Shown piece after piece: positions 30,329-41,356 of a stretch of 64,000 nucleotides of DNA; the stretch's first letter is position 1, and every line of letters begins with the position of its first letter. A program made the position numbers and the translations under genes. This stretch comes from Photobacterium frigidiphilum (GTDB taxonomy: Bacteria; Pseudomonadota; Gammaproteobacteria; Enterobacterales; Vibrionaceae): NCBI RefSeq assembly GCF_003025615.1, contig NZ_PYMJ01000012.1, forward strand, positions 62,001-126,000, written 5' to 3'. The notes beneath the pieces were generated by a model that searched no databases, was not told the origin of the DNA, and saw only the letters and a program-made list of their open reading frames with translations.

Positions 30329-31315
30329 TTGAAAAAATCACTTCCACTATTATCTCTAGCATTAATCGCAATGCCAGCGTTAGCAAATGACAACACCCTA
30401 ACGGTATATACCTACAGCTCATTTGCATCAGATTGGGGCCCCGGCCCTACGATCAAAAAAGCATTTGAAGCCCAATGCGACTGTACTATCGATTTTGTCG
30501 CACTGGATGATGGTGTTTCGATATTAAATCGCGTACGTCTGGAAGGTAAAAATACCAAGGCTGATGTGTTATTAGGCTTAGATAACAACTTAATGACCGA
30601 AGCTAAAAAGACAGGGTTATTAGCGGAACATAAGATTAATACCAACAAAGTGATTCTGCCTAATGGCTGGACAGACAAAACATTTGTACCTTATGACTAT
30701 GGCTACTTTGCATTTGTCTACGATTCAGAAAAGCTGACTAACCCACCCAAAAGCTTAGCTGAATTAGTAAAACGGGATGATATTAGTGTGATTTACCAAG
30801 ATCCTCGCACCTCGACACCCGGCCAAGGTTTGATGTTATGGATGAAATCAGTATACGGTGATAAAGCCCCAGCTGCATGGCAACAGCTGGCAAAAAATAC
30901 CGTAACAGTCACCAAAGGTTGGTCTGAAGCCTATAATATGTTCCTTAAGGGTGAATCTGACATGGTGCTGTCTTACACCACCTCACCGGCATACCACATC
31001 ATTGCAGAAAAAGACGCGAAATATAAAGCGGCTAATTTTAGCGAAGGTCATTACATGCAAGTAGAAGTCGCAGCAAAGCTAAAAGCGGCCAAAAACCCGA
31101 AACTTGCCGATCAATTTATGGCGTTCATTTTGAGTGATGATTTCCAATCTGCCATGCCAACGGGTAACTGGATGTACCCCGTAACAAAACAAACATTACC
31201 AGACGGTTTCGATCAATTAACCGTGCCAGCACAAGCACTAGAGTTCAATGCAGATGATGTTGCAGCACAACGCCGCACTTGGATCCGTGAATGGCAGCAA
31301 GCATTAACTCAATGA
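30329..31315 (+). CDS. thiB: Thiamine ABC transporter substrate-binding protein
   Basis: ThiB (TbpA) is the periplasmic binding protein for thiamine and its phosphates. The TTG at 30329 is the best start: AGGAG (30318-30322) lies 6 nt upstream and it yields MKKSLPLLSLALIAMPALAN, a canonical signal peptide. The in-frame ATG at 30305 would add eight residues that spoil it. The protein has 328 residues. The thiamine-binding protein sequence LTVYTYSSFASDWGPGP is family-typical. It is the first gene of thiBPQ, under the TPP riboswitch. Confidence 0.93.
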   Translation: MKKSLPLLSLALIAMPALANDNTLTVYTYSSFASDWGPGPTIKKAFEAQCDCTIDFVALDDGVSILNRVRLEGKNTKADVLLGLDNNLMTEAKKTGLLAEHKINTNKVILPNGWTDKTFVPYDYGYFAFVYDSEKLTNPPKSLAELVKRDDISVIYQDPRTSTPGQGLMLWMKSVYGDKAPAAWQQLAKNTVTVTKGWSEAYNMFLKGESDMVLSYTTSPAYHIIAEKDAKYKAANFSEGHYMQVEVAAKLKAAKNPKLADQFMAFILSDDFQSAMPTGNWMYPVTKQTLPDGFDQLTVPAQALEFNADDVAAQRRTWIREWQQALTQ

Positions 31316-32958
31316 TGAATAACCGTTTTAGCACCACACTTCCCGGCGTATTCAGCGCTGGGTTGATTCTCTTATTGGTGATCAGTGCGATTACAGCATT
31401 GATCAGCCAAGCATCCGAGTTGAACCCTTTTCTTATTTGGCAGGATCCTTATCTTCGTCACGTCACTGTATTCAGTTTTACTCAAGCATTTCTCTCTACA
31501 GTATTAAGCCTGATCCCAGCCATACCCATTGCTTATGCCTTATCACGTCGCCAATTTGTTGGGCGTAACTTGTTGCTCCGTTTATTTGCGATGACCTTAG
31601 TTCTTCCCGTGTTGGTAGCAGTCTTTGGCTTGCTCGCCATTTACGGGAAAAGTGGCTTATTGGCTGAACTTTTTGGTTTAATCGACCAACCACTTCCTTT
31701 TAGTATTTATGGCTTAAATGGTATTTTACTCGCGCACGTTTTCTTAAATTTACCGCTAGCAACCCGTTTATTATTACAAAGCCTTGAAGGTATTCCAGCC
31801 GAACAACATAAGCTTGCCGCCCATTTAGGCTTAACCGGTTGGAATAAATTCCGTTTCATTGCTTGGCCGCGTTTACGTCAGCAAATGCCCCATGTAATAG
31901 GCTTAGTGTTCATGCTGTGCTTTACCAGCTTCGCCGTTATTATGTCGTTGGGTGGTGGGCCCAAAGCCACCACCATTGAGCTCGCCATTTATCAAGCATT
32001 ACGCTACGACTTTGATTTAGCAGCCGGCGCTATTCTTGCCATCTGGCAAATGTTGATTTGCTGTAGCTTAGTTTTGTTTACTCAACGCTTTACTAAACCC
32101 CTTTCAACTTTGTCAGGCTCAATAGAACAATCGCCACAGAATTACACCGATAGCAAATATGAAAAAATCTGGGATGGCTTCTGGATTAGCTGTGTTTTAT
32201 TGTTGGTGATCCCACCACTTTTGGCCGTTGTTGGGGCTGGCTTAAACAGCCAACTATTTCAACAATTAAGCCAACCAGCATTGTGGCAAGCTGTCACTAA
32301 TTCATTAAAAATTGCCATGTTGGCGTGTTTTTTTGCAACCTCTGCGGGTATCGCTATTTTATTAGCCAGCCGACATTGGCGGATCCAGCAACAGAAATTT
32401 AAAGCTGATGGTATAGAGTTGCTCGGCACTATGATTTTAGTCACACCTAGTCTGGTGTTGAGCACGGGAATATTTCTTTTGCTGCGCCAATATACCGATG
32501 TCTTTGCGACAGCATTCTGGGTGGTAGTTACAGTGAATGCGTTGATGGCACTACCTTATGTGATTAAAACCTTAAGCCAACCCATGTTACACGTTGCTCA
32601 ACAATATAATCCTTTATGCCACAGCCTAGGGATGAGCGGCCTGTCACGCCTGAAGTTGGTAGAGTGGCGAGCCTTACGCAAACCCATCGCACAGGCATTA
32701 GCCATTGGTTTTGTTTTATCATTAGGTGATTTAGGGGCAATCGCTTTGTTTGGCAGCCAAGATTTCCAAACGTTGCCCCTGTATTTATTCCAGCTGCTGG
32801 GCAGTTATCAGATGGACGCTGCAGCTGTGGCTGCCTTGCTATTACTACTGCTGAGCTTAGGGTTATTTAGCCTAGTCGAATACGCATTGATAAGCCGCCC
32901 TAAAACACAGAACTCTCACCGCAATCCGTTTAAAAGCAGTAAAGCAGGACGTCGATAA
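31312..32958 (+). CDS. thiP: Thiamine ABC transporter permease
   Basis: This is the inner-membrane permease of the thiamine importer, a fused double permease with about twelve predicted helices. The start at 31312 overlaps the thiB stop as ATGA and gives 548 residues (E. coli ThiP 536). The two permease halves each show an EAA-type loop contacting the ATPase: HLGLTGWNKFRFIAWPRL and SLGMSGLSRLKLVEWRALR. The reading frame continues to within one base of thiQ. Confidence 0.94.
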   Translation: MMNNRFSTTLPGVFSAGLILLLVISAITALISQASELNPFLIWQDPYLRHVTVFSFTQAFLSTVLSLIPAIPIAYALSRRQFVGRNLLLRLFAMTLVLPVLVAVFGLLAIYGKSGLLAELFGLIDQPLPFSIYGLNGILLAHVFLNLPLATRLLLQSLEGIPAEQHKLAAHLGLTGWNKFRFIAWPRLRQQMPHVIGLVFMLCFTSFAVIMSLGGGPKATTIELAIYQALRYDFDLAAGAILAIWQMLICCSLVLFTQRFTKPLSTLSGSIEQSPQNYTDSKYEKIWDGFWISCVLLLVIPPLLAVVGAGLNSQLFQQLSQPALWQAVTNSLKIAMLACFFATSAGIAILLASRHWRIQQQKFKADGIELLGTMILVTPSLVLSTGIFLLLRQYTDVFATAFWVVVTVNALMALPYVIKTLSQPMLHVAQQYNPLCHSLGMSGLSRLKLVEWRALRKPIAQALAIGFVLSLGDLGAIALFGSQDFQTLPLYLFQLLGSYQMDAAAVAALLLLLLSLGLFSLVEYALISRPKTQNSHRNPFKSSKAGRR

Positions 32959-33696
32959 GTGAATACAATCATGATACAGCTCGATCAACTAAACCATTGC
33001 TATACCCATCAGGGGAATGCCTCCCACAATGAATCATTATTGATGTCTTTCGATCTTATCGCCAATAAAGGCGATATCATTGCGTTAATCGGCCCAAGTG
33101 GCGCTGGTAAAAGTTCATTGCTTGCCATGATTGCAGGTTTTCTTAAACCAGATAGCGGTGAACTGCATCTCAATGGCGGTCTCATCACCACACAAGCACC
33201 TGCCGAACGTCCGTTATCGATGTTATTTCAAGAACATAATCTATTCCCACACTTAACAGTATTTGAAAATATCGGTTTAGGTATTCATCCGGGATTAAAG
33301 CTATCACGCCAAGAGAAAGAAGATATTGTGGTGGCAGCCTCAAGAGTCGGGGTAAGTAAGTACCTTGAACGCCTACCAGAACAACTTTCTGGCGGTCAAA
33401 AGCAACGCGTCGCATTAGCGCGTTGTTTAATTCGCCAGCGCCCGTTGTTGTTACTGGATGAACCTTTTTCGGCGTTGGATCCCGCGTTGAGAAAAGAAAT
33501 GCTGGAGTTAGTCAAACATATTGCACGAGAGCAAAAAATCACCGTCTTAATGATCACTCATAGCCCAGACGATGCGCTAAAAATATCCAATAAATGTGCT
33601 TTTATTCATAATGGAAAAATACGCGTGTTTGGCCCAACCCAGCAAGTGCTGGGTGAGCCAAAAGATGAAGCTTTAATACAATACTTAGGATTTTAA
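32959..33696 (+). CDS. thiQ: Thiamine ABC transporter ATPase
   Basis: ThiQ hydrolyses ATP to power thiamine import. The 245-residue ATPase has Walker A GPSGAGKSS, signature LSGGQKQR and Walker B LLLLDEP followed by the D-loop SALD. A switch histidine is in MITHSPDD. The GTG at 32959 directly follows the thiP stop codon and has AGGA nine bases upstream. The ATG four codons later fits E. coli ThiQ better but lacks its own SD. Sequence around LFQEHNLFPHLTVFENIGLG is ThiQ-like. Confidence 0.94.
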   Translation: MNTIMIQLDQLNHCYTHQGNASHNESLLMSFDLIANKGDIIALIGPSGAGKSSLLAMIAGFLKPDSGELHLNGGLITTQAPAERPLSMLFQEHNLFPHLTVFENIGLGIHPGLKLSRQEKEDIVVAASRVGVSKYLERLPEQLSGGQKQRVALARCLIRQRPLLLLDEPFSALDPALRKEMLELVKHIAREQKITVLMITHSPDDALKISNKCAFIHNGKIRVFGPTQQVLGEPKDEALIQYLGF

Positions 33697-33715
33697 ATAA
33701 GAAACGTTGAGAACA

Positions 33716-35092
33716 TTAAAGATTTTCTTCCGCAAATTCAGCAAGACGACTGCGGACGACCCCATTAAGGTAGATATTGGCACTACCTTCAAAATTCTTA
33801 AAGCGTTCAACAATATAGGTAAGGCCCGAGGTAACGGGTGAGAGATAACTGGAATCGATCTGCGCTAAGTTCCCCGAGCAGACCAGCTTGGTGCCTTCAC
33901 CACATCGAGTGATGATGGTTTTAATTTGAGAGGCAGTTAAATTCTGGCATTCATCCAGTAATACAAACGCATTCTGAATAGAACGACCACGCATGAAGTT
34001 TATCGATTTGAACTGAATATTGGCTTTATCAAAGATATATTTCATTGAGCCATCAGTACATACATCGTTTTTATGCAATGCTTCCATAGTATCGGTTACC
34101 GCCGCTAACCATGGCATCATTTTTTCTTCTTCTGTTCCGGGCAAGAAACCAATCGACTCGGCGATTTCCGGCGTATTACGTGTAACAATTATCTTGTCAT
34201 ACATACCTTTTTCAATGACCTGCTCAAGCGCGGCCGCCATCGCCAATATGGTTTTACCACAGCCCGCAGGACCAGTAAGGATCACTAAATCAATATCGGG
34301 ATCTAACATCGCATCAAGCGCCATACCTTGATACACATTTTTAGGGTGAAGACCCCATGCTTGACGGTGCATCAACCGATCATGACCAATATCTTTAACG
34401 GTAACGCTATCATCATCAATACTTTGGATTCGACCAGTAAAATCACCACCGTCATCTAATAAGTATTGATTAATAAACGGCGTTTCAAATAGATTTCTCG
34501 GTAATGTATGTACCGTTGAACGTCCCCTGTTTTCAGAATGGCACTCCGCAACACCTTCCCAAAAACGCCCTTCAAAACAATGAAAACCTTTCGTCAGTAA
34601 CTTAATATCATCAATTAGCTGATCAGAACGATAATCATCCACATGACACACACCCGCGCCTTTGGCACGTAAGCGCATATTAATGTCTTTCGTTACCAGC
34701 ACAACATCACGAGGGGCATGCTGCTCTTGTAAATATAAAACACCATTAAGAATACGGTTATCGCCCGCTTTATCAGAAAAAGCCTGAACCGTTTGTTTTA
34801 TTTCATAATCAGCAAATATCGCAACCGTGCCTTTTTTGCCTACTTGGTTAGTGAATGGAATACCGGCCGATATTTGTTCTGGGGTTGCGTCGTGGAATAT
34901 ATCTTCTAACGCCCTAATGGCAACACGAGCGTCACGAGAGACATCTCGCTTACTATCTTTGATGCGATCTAACTCTTCCAGCACTGTCATTGGAATGACA
35001 ACATCGTGTTCTTGAAATGAATAAATAGCGAGAGGTTCGTGAAGTAGAATATTCGTATCTAGTACAAAGATTTTCCGTTCATAATCGTCCAT
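33716..35092 (-). CDS. PIN domain-PhoH ATPase fusion (YlaK/PhoH2 type)
   Basis: This 458-residue protein joins an N-terminal PIN nuclease-like domain to a PhoH-type ATPase/helicase domain. The PIN domain begins FVLDTNILLHEP with D12 as first acidic residue. The ATPase has Walker A GPAGCGKT at 273-280 and Walker B VLLDECQNL at about 360. I start at the ATG at 35092, which has a perfect AAGGAGG upstream; the GTG two codons earlier lies inside that SD. PhoH2-type proteins are reported to unwind and cleave RNA, so an RNA-processing role is possible. It is convergent with thiQ. Confidence 0.88.
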   Translation of the reverse strand: MDDYERKIFVLDTNILLHEPLAIYSFQEHDVVIPMTVLEELDRIKDSKRDVSRDARVAIRALEDIFHDATPEQISAGIPFTNQVGKKGTVAIFADYEIKQTVQAFSDKAGDNRILNGVLYLQEQHAPRDVVLVTKDINMRLRAKGAGVCHVDDYRSDQLIDDIKLLTKGFHCFEGRFWEGVAECHSENRGRSTVHTLPRNLFETPFINQYLLDDGGDFTGRIQSIDDDSVTVKDIGHDRLMHRQAWGLHPKNVYQGMALDAMLDPDIDLVILTGPAGCGKTILAMAAALEQVIEKGMYDKIIVTRNTPEIAESIGFLPGTEEEKMMPWLAAVTDTMEALHKNDVCTDGSMKYIFDKANIQFKSINFMRGRSIQNAFVLLDECQNLTASQIKTIITRCGEGTKLVCSGNLAQIDSSYLSPVTSGLTYIVERFKNFEGSANIYLNGVVRSRLAEFAEENL

Positions 35093-35410
35093 AAGCACCT
35101 CCTTGGTAACAGTCTGACAGCAATCAAATTACTATCACTCTTAAAGCGTAAGCCAAAATGACTATTGTTAATAATCTAAATTTTGTAGTTACTATTAAAG
35201 ACCGGAGATTTTAAATAAATGTGACAATAAAAACTGTAAGGCGGATTGATCACTTTCACCGTGACCTTAATCACATCATGCAGTACCATTACTTCCCTTT
35301 TAACCGTGGCGAATTCTGGCTTACACTTAATACCAGTGTAGACCAAAAAAAAATTCGTGCCGGGTTACACATTCTCCGATATATCAAATAATTAGAAGGC
35401 TTTTACTACT
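35093..35410. other. Divergent phoH/rapA intergenic region
   Basis: About 320 bp without a gene. It must hold the two divergent promoters. A TACACT-N7-AGTGTA inverted repeat lies at 35322-35340. No clear promoter was chosen. Confidence 0.4.
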
Positions 35411-38329
35411 ATGCCATTTACTTTGGGCCAACGTTGGATCAGTGATACTGAAAGTGATTTAGGTTTAGGTACCGTTGTTGCTGAAGATAAGCGAACAGTT
35501 TCCATAATGTTCTCCGCCTGTGAAGAGAGCCGCCTGTATGCACGAAGTGATGCTCCAGTTACCCGTGTAATGTTTAATGTTGGTGATGTAGTTGAAAGCC
35601 ATGACGGCTGGTCACTAGAGGTAAAAATCGTCGAAGAAAATGGCGGTATTTTTACTTATATTGGTACACGTACGGACACTGAAGAAGAAAACGTAAAGTT
35701 ACGTGAAATCTTCCTAAGTCACCAAATTCGCTTTAACAAACCACAAGATAAATTATTTGCGGGTCAAATCGATCGTATGGATCGTTTTGCCTTACGCTAC
35801 CGCGCTCTTACCAATCAATATGAACAACATAAGAGCCCATTACGTGGTCTGTGTGGTATGCGTGCAGGTTTAATTCCTCACCAGTTATTCATCGCGCATG
35901 AAGTGGGTCGACGTTACGCACCCCGTGTATTACTCGCAGATGAAGTCGGTTTAGGTAAAACGATTGAAGCCGGTATGATCATCCACCAGCAAGTGCTTGC
36001 AGGTCGTGCTGAACGTATTCTGATTGTTGTGCCTGAAACGCTTCAACATCAATGGCTTGTCGAAATGATGCGTCGTTTCAACTTACACTTCTCGATTTTT
36101 GATGAAGAACGTTGCGTCGAATCACTTGCAGATGCAACTAACCCATTTGAGACTGCTCAATACGTATTATGTTCGTTAGATTTCTTGCGTAAAAGTCGCC
36201 GTCGTTTCGAACAAGCACAAGATGCCGATTGGGATTTATTGGTTGTCGATGAAGCACACCACTTAGAGTGGAGTGAAGATAAGCCAAGTCGCCAGTACCA
36301 AGTGGTTGAAGCCTTAGCGGAAGCAACACCCGGCGTCTTACTGCTAACGGCAACACCAGAACAACTCGGTCGTGAAAGTCACTTTGCTCGTCTACGTTTG
36401 CTCGATCCTGACCGTTTTTATGATTACGAAACCTTTGTGGAAGAAGAGCGCCAATACGCCCCTGTGGCAGAAGCCGTTACTCGCTTGCTTTCTGGAGAGA
36501 TAATCGATGATGACGCTAGAAAAACGTTAGTCGATTTACTGTCAGAACAGGATATTGAACCCAAACTTCGTCTTATCGAATCTAGCGACGTTGATGATGA
36601 ACACGCGCAAACCGTGCGTCATGAATTAATTGATAGTTTGATGGATCGTCATGGTACGGGTCGCGTATTGTTCCGAAATACACGTGCTGCGATTAAAGGG
36701 TTCCCTGAACGTCATCTCAACATGTACCCGCTAGAATTGCCTTCGCAGTATAAAACAGCGATGCGTGTTTCCAGCATGATGTCTGGCTCTATATCGGCTG
36801 AACAAAAAGCCATTAAACTGCTTTACCCTGAAGATATTTATCAAGAATTCGAAGGTGAGTCAGCAACATGGTGGAACTTTGACCCGCGTGTAAACTGGTT
36901 GCTGGATATGCTAAAAGCAAACCGTAACGAGAAAGTATTGGTTATTTGTTCTCGCGCACAAACAGCCTTAACCCTAGAGCAAGCATTACGTGAGCGTGAA
37001 GGTATTCGTGCGACGGTGTTCCATGAAGGCATGTCGATTATCGAGCGTGATAAAGCAGCAGCTTACTTCGCACAAGAAGATGACGGTGCTCAGGTATTGT
37101 TATGTTCAGAGATCGGCTCTGAAGGGCGTAACTTCCAATTCGCAAATCAGTTAGTGATGTTCGATTTACCGAATAACCCTGACTTACTTGAGCAGCGTAT
37201 TGGTCGCCTTGATCGTATTGGTCAGCAGCGTGATATTGAAATTCATGTACCGCACCTAGAAGGTACGTCTCAAGCCTTGCTAGCGCACTGGTACAACGAA
37301 GGCTTAAACTCTTTTGAAGAAACTTGTCCTACTGGCCGTGCTGTCTATGAAGCCGTTAGTGACGATCTAATAGCGCTATTAGCATGTGAAAAACATGAGC
37401 CGGAAGCCCTAGAAAACTTGATTGAAAAAAGTACAGCAATGCACCACGAGTTGAAAGCGAAATTGGATCAAGGCCGTGACCGTCTGTTAGAAATCCACTC
37501 AAACGGTGGTAATGCAGCCAATGATCTCGTTACTCAGATTTCATCAAAGGATGGCGATACCAATCTTATCGCTTTCTCTCTGGGCTTATTTGATACCATT
37601 GGTTTGAATCAAGATGATAAAGGTGAAAACGCCATTGTCGTGACCCCTTCCGAGCACATGATGGTGGCAAGCTACCCTGGTTTACCTTACGACGGTTGTA
37701 CTATCACCTTTGATCGTGAAACGGCACTATCACGTGAAGACTTGCACTTTATTAGCTGGGAACACCCAATGATTCAAGGTGGTATTGATTTACTACTATC
37801 TGAAGGCGTTGGTGCTACAGCCGTTTCATTATTGAAAAACAAAGCATTGCCTGCTGGTACACTATTGCTCGAAATGGTTTACGTGGTTGATGCACAAGCA
37901 CCGAAATCATCCGGTATTGGTCGATTCTTACCAAAAACACCGATCCGAATTTTGCTGGATGCGAAAGGTAGCAACCTCTCAAACAAAGTCGCATTTGAAG
38001 GTTTCAACCGCCAGTTAAGCCCAGTAAATCGTCACCTTGCAAGCAAGCTAGTTAATTCAGTACAGAAAGAGATTCACGTTTTAATTGCTCAAGCAGAACA
38101 AGAAGTCGCTAAAGAATTAGTGACCGTTCGCGAATCTGCACAGACTGAAATGGAAAACAGCCTACAAGCTGAATTAACCCGTCTTCAGGCATTAAAAGCG
38201 GTGAACCCTAATATTCGAGATGATGAATTAGAGCTAATTGAAAGCCAAATTCAAGATCTCACGGGTTACATTGGTAAAGCACAAATACAACTGGATTCAT
38301 TACGTCTCATTGTTGTTAGCCATAACTAA
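35411..38329 (+). CDS. rapA: RNA polymerase-associated ATPase RapA (HepA)
   Basis: RapA is a Swi2/Snf2-family translocase that binds RNA polymerase and recycles it after transcription. The 972 residues (E. coli 968) begin with the Tudor-like N-terminal domain ([15 protein letters not shown]). The helicase core has DEVGLGKT at 177-184, DEAH at about 280, LLLTATPEQ, and the motif V/VI block [14 protein letters not shown], then [12 protein letters not shown]-terminal RapA-specific region follows. rluA is next, as in E. coli. Confidence 0.97.
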   Translation: MPFTLGQRWISDTESDLGLGTVVAEDKRTVSIMFSACEESRLYARSDAPVTRVMFNVGDVVESHDGWSLEVKIVEENGGIFTYIGTRTDTEEENVKLREIFLSHQIRFNKPQDKLFAGQIDRMDRFALRYRALTNQYEQHKSPLRGLCGMRAGLIPHQLFIAHEVGRRYAPRVLLADEVGLGKTIEAGMIIHQQVLAGRAERILIVVPETLQHQWLVEMMRRFNLHFSIFDEERCVESLADATNPFETAQYVLCSLDFLRKSRRRFEQAQDADWDLLVVDEAHHLEWSEDKPSRQYQVVEALAEATPGVLLLTATPEQLGRESHFARLRLLDPDRFYDYETFVEEERQYAPVAEAVTRLLSGEIIDDDARKTLVDLLSEQDIEPKLRLIESSDVDDEHAQTVRHELIDSLMDRHGTGRVLFRNTRAAIKGFPERHLNMYPLELPSQYKTAMRVSSMMSGSISAEQKAIKLLYPEDIYQEFEGESATWWNFDPRVNWLLDMLKANRNEKVLVICSRAQTALTLEQALREREGIRATVFHEGMSIIERDKAAAYFAQEDDGAQVLLCSEIGSEGRNFQFANQLVMFDLPNNPDLLEQRIGRLDRIGQQRDIEIHVPHLEGTSQALLAHWYNEGLNSFEETCPTGRAVYEAVSDDLIALLACEKHEPEALENLIEKSTAMHHELKAKLDQGRDRLLEIHSNGGNAANDLVTQISSKDGDTNLIAFSLGLFDTIGLNQDDKGENAIVVTPSEHMMVASYPGLPYDGCTITFDRETALSREDLHFISWEHPMIQGGIDLLLSEGVGATAVSLLKNKALPAGTLLLEMVYVVDAQAPKSSGIGRFLPKTPIRILLDAKGSNLSNKVAFEGFNRQLSPVNRHLASKLVNSVQKEIHVLIAQAEQEVAKELVTVRESAQTEMENSLQAELTRLQALKAVNPNIRDDELELIESQIQDLTGYIGKAQIQLDSLRLIVVSHN

Positions 38330-38420
38330 TTCAACCCTTTTAATCTAGGTTCAAAAGCCGTGTACCAGTCTATTCTGACGCGGCTTTTGTCTTTAATTAC
38401 CTCTATTTTCAGAGTAAATA

Positions 38421-39140
38421 ATGAAACCGTTACCGCATTTAGACTACCACCCACCCACTGACCCTTGGTTAGATATTCTTCATCATGATGAAGACATTAT
38501 CATGTTAAATAAACCGTCTGGCTTGCTATCTAATCCTGGTCGGAACCCAGAACATTACGATAGTGTGTATAGCCGAGTGTTACGTGACTACCCAGAAGCA
38601 CACATTGTTCATCGCCTTGATATGTCGACCTCTGGTTTGATTATGTTAGCGGTAAACAAAGATGCTGAGCGTCATTTGCATGCACAGTTTCGCGAACGCG
38701 CAACCCAAAAAGTCTATTATGCCCGCATATGGGGACATCCAGACCAAGACACGGGGACGGTTGATTTACCCTTGATTTGTGACTGGCCGAATAGACCCAA
38801 ACAAAAAGTATGTTACGAAGACGGGAAACCATCAGTAACGCATTATGAAGTGGTTGCTCGTGAAGCACAGACCACATTGGTTCGTTTGCACCCTATCACA
38901 GGTCGCTCACACCAGCTTCGAGTTCATATGCAAGCTTTAGGTCATCCTATAATTGGTGATGAGTTTTATGCCAATGACGAAGCAAATGCGATTGCTGACC
39001 GTCTTCATTTGCATGCCGCCGAAATTGCTTTTACGCATCCAGGTACCAAAGAGCCCATCCACTTTTTTGCACCCTGTGAGTTATTTCCTGATGTGCCGAT
39101 GAAAACCATCGAATTCCCCTCAGCAAATCAAGAAAAATAA
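38421..39140 (+). CDS. rluA: Dual-specificity rRNA/tRNA pseudouridine synthase RluA
   Basis: RluA makes pseudouridine at position 746 of 23S rRNA and position 32 of certain tRNAs. The 239-residue protein has the catalytic aspartate D67 in VHRLDMSTSG and the conserved LICDWPNRPKQKVCYE, GRSHQLRVHMQALGHPI blocks, closely resembling E. coli RluA (219). The C-terminal tail is slightly longer. It lies 91 bp downstream of rapA in the same orientation, as in E. coli. Confidence 0.94.
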   Translation: MKPLPHLDYHPPTDPWLDILHHDEDIIMLNKPSGLLSNPGRNPEHYDSVYSRVLRDYPEAHIVHRLDMSTSGLIMLAVNKDAERHLHAQFRERATQKVYYARIWGHPDQDTGTVDLPLICDWPNRPKQKVCYEDGKPSVTHYEVVAREAQTTLVRLHPITGRSHQLRVHMQALGHPIIGDEFYANDEANAIADRLHLHAAEIAFTHPGTKEPIHFFAPCELFPDVPMKTIEFPSANQEK

Positions 39141-39222
39141 TATCAAGCCTTGAGAGTTCATCCAGATTTGGTCTTAATATGAATGATTCACTATTCATTA
39201 CGATCAAATCGGATTTGCTCCC

Positions 39223-40227
39223 ATGAAAAACCATTCTTCCATTGAACAACCGTCAATTACTGAAACACCCCTCACTCAAAAAATAGTCTTTCTCGATCGC
39301 GCGACCATCCCCAAGCATATTCAACTACCATCGCCTAATTTTCCTCATGAGTGGCAAGAATATGCAACGACAAAACCCGAGCAAGTCATCAAACGTTTGC
39401 AACATGCGACTATCGCGATCGCTAATAAAGTCATTCTTGATGCAGACGTGTTAAGCCAATTACCCCAACTGAAAATGATCGCGATCTCGGCAACAGGCAC
39501 AAACAATGTCGATTTAGCATACTGCCACCAGCACAAGATTACGGTGGCAAACATTCGAGGGTACGCAACAGATTCAGTGCCAGAGCATGTGATCGCCATG
39601 ATGTTTGCCTTAAAAAGAAACCTGATGGGGTATCACCAAGACATCCAAGCTGGTGTTTGGCAACAGAAGAAGCAGTTTTGTTTTTTTTCCCACCCTATTT
39701 CTGATATTTCGGGATCTACTCTAGGTATTATTGGTAATGGTAGCTTAGGGCAAGCTGTAGCAAAGCTAGCTAAAGCGTTAGGTATGGAGGTGCTCTATGC
39801 GGAGCATAAAGGAAAAGAAACCTGTAGAGACGGTTACAGGCCTTTTGATGAAGTAATAGCTTGTGCAGATGTTGTGACCTTGCATTGCCCATTAAGTGCA
39901 CACACCCAAAACCTGATAGGCAGCAATGAGTTCAATCGTATGAAAACCAATAGTATTTTGATTAACGCGGGTCGTGGTGGATTAGTCGATGAAGATGCAT
40001 TAGTGGATGCATTAAAGAATGGTGATATTGCGGGGGCTGGAGTCGATGTATTTACACAAGAGCCTGCAGATATGAGCAACCCTTTAATTGCCAACGCTGA
40101 TTTACCCAATCTTATTCTAACCCCGCATGTCGCTTGGGGATCGGACTCAGCCATTCAAACACTGGCCAATCAATTAATTGACAACATGAATGCCTATGTC
40201 GCAGGCAAGCCTCAAAACCTTGTCTAA
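39223..40227 (+). CDS. D-isomer-specific 2-hydroxyacid dehydrogenase
   Basis: This NAD(P)-dependent dehydrogenase belongs to the D-2-hydroxyacid family and is closest in style to glycerate/hydroxypyruvate reductases. The 334 residues show the Rossmann motif GIIGNGSLGQAVA, the NAGRGGLVDEDALVDAL strand with the catalytic Arg region, and the catalytic His in LTPHVAWGS. A tail of about 20 residues precedes the conserved KIVFLDRATIP. No strong SD is seen, so the start could be internal. The substrate cannot be fixed from sequence. Confidence 0.85.
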   Translation: MKNHSSIEQPSITETPLTQKIVFLDRATIPKHIQLPSPNFPHEWQEYATTKPEQVIKRLQHATIAIANKVILDADVLSQLPQLKMIAISATGTNNVDLAYCHQHKITVANIRGYATDSVPEHVIAMMFALKRNLMGYHQDIQAGVWQQKKQFCFFSHPISDISGSTLGIIGNGSLGQAVAKLAKALGMEVLYAEHKGKETCRDGYRPFDEVIACADVVTLHCPLSAHTQNLIGSNEFNRMKTNSILINAGRGGLVDEDALVDALKNGDIAGAGVDVFTQEPADMSNPLIANADLPNLILTPHVAWGSDSAIQTLANQLIDNMNAYVAGKPQNLV

Positions 40228-40254
40228 CCTTTATACTTAAAGGTTCGATGGTCG

Positions 40255-40287
40255 AAAAAAAACGAGAGCCAAGGCTCTCATTTTTTA
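40255..40287. terminator. Bidirectional terminator
   Basis: GAGAGCC and GGCTCTC pair around AA, flanked by an A-run and a T-run, serving the dehydrogenase gene and possibly djlA on the other strand. Confidence 0.85.
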
Positions 40288-40343
40288 GGTTACATTCGAT
40301 AGTAACCATACTATTGATTCGCTACGCCGTTGATTACTGCGTA

Positions 40344-41183
40344 TTACTTAAAGCCTTTTTCTTTACGGATCATATCGTAAGCCGCTTGAAGCTCTTGCGC
40401 TTTTTGATTAGCGATTTCCATCATTTCTGGTGGTAACCCTTTTGCTGCAAGCTTATCAGGATGATGTTCATTCATTTGTTTACGGTAGGCACGTTTTACT
40501 TCTTGCGACGTTGCACTTTCCGTTACACCCAGAACTTCATAGGCATCAGCGAGTTGATCACGGGTTGGTGCTTGGTTAAACCCACCACCATGCTGCTGAT
40601 TAAACCCACCTTGCTGAAAACGAAATGCCGCTTCTTGCATATGTAAACGTTGCTCTAACTGACGCTCAGAGAAACCTAAACTACGCGCAATAACATGTAA
40701 TAGCTGGCGTTCATTCTGGTGCAACGAGCCATCAGCAAATGCCGCTTGAATTTGCAACTCTAAGAAGAACTGCAGTAAATCGGCTCGCCCTGCACAATTT
40801 TGACGGACCTTTGCTAAAGTTTCCTCTAGAGGGAATCCATCTTCTTTGCCTTCACGAAATGCATTTTGCGCCTGACGACGAGCTTCTCCATGCAAATTCA
40901 TCCGATCCATAATGGCACTTGCAACACGAATTTCTTCTTCTGTTACGTGTCCTTTGGCTTTTGCCATATGACCCATCACAGCAAAGCCAGCATAAAAGAA
41001 TTCGGCTTGACGTTCCTCACTGTTCGCTCGGTTGGTGCCAAAACCACCAAAGCCGCCGCCACGATAAACATTTCTTCGTGCCTTATCGAACTTATGCCCT
41101 AAAAACAGACCTAATAGCAATCCAAATGGACCACCAAGAAGGAAACCAAAAAATGCGCCTAGAATTTTGCCCCACACCTGCAT
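40344..41183 (-). CDS. djlA: Membrane-anchored co-chaperone DjlA
   Basis: DjlA is a DnaJ-like inner-membrane protein that stimulates DnaK. The 279-residue protein has an N-terminal glycine-rich transmembrane helix (about residues 5-29, GAFFGFLLGGPFGLLLGLFL), a central TerB-like helical domain, a Gln/Gly-rich linker, and a C-terminal J domain with HPD at 241-243. Order and length match E. coli DjlA (271). It is divergent from lptD, as in E. coli. Confidence 0.95.
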   Translation of the reverse strand: MQVWGKILGAFFGFLLGGPFGLLLGLFLGHKFDKARRNVYRGGGFGGFGTNRANSEERQAEFFYAGFAVMGHMAKAKGHVTEEEIRVASAIMDRMNLHGEARRQAQNAFREGKEDGFPLEETLAKVRQNCAGRADLLQFFLELQIQAAFADGSLHQNERQLLHVIARSLGFSERQLEQRLHMQEAAFRFQQGGFNQQHGGGFNQAPTRDQLADAYEVLGVTESATSQEVKRAYRKQMNEHHPDKLAAKGLPPEMMEIANQKAQELQAAYDMIRKEKGFK

Positions 41184-41356
41184 TCTATACTCTCTGGTAA
41201 TTTATTAAATTTATTCAAGGTTTACTCGACACTGTGGCTTGAAAAGATGCCGTCGAGATAAATTTGCATTATGATAGCTGTCATTTATCGGGAATGCTTG
41301 TAAAAAGCGCAACCAAATAGCTATGCGCCATAAACTGAGACAGGAATGTTAACCAG

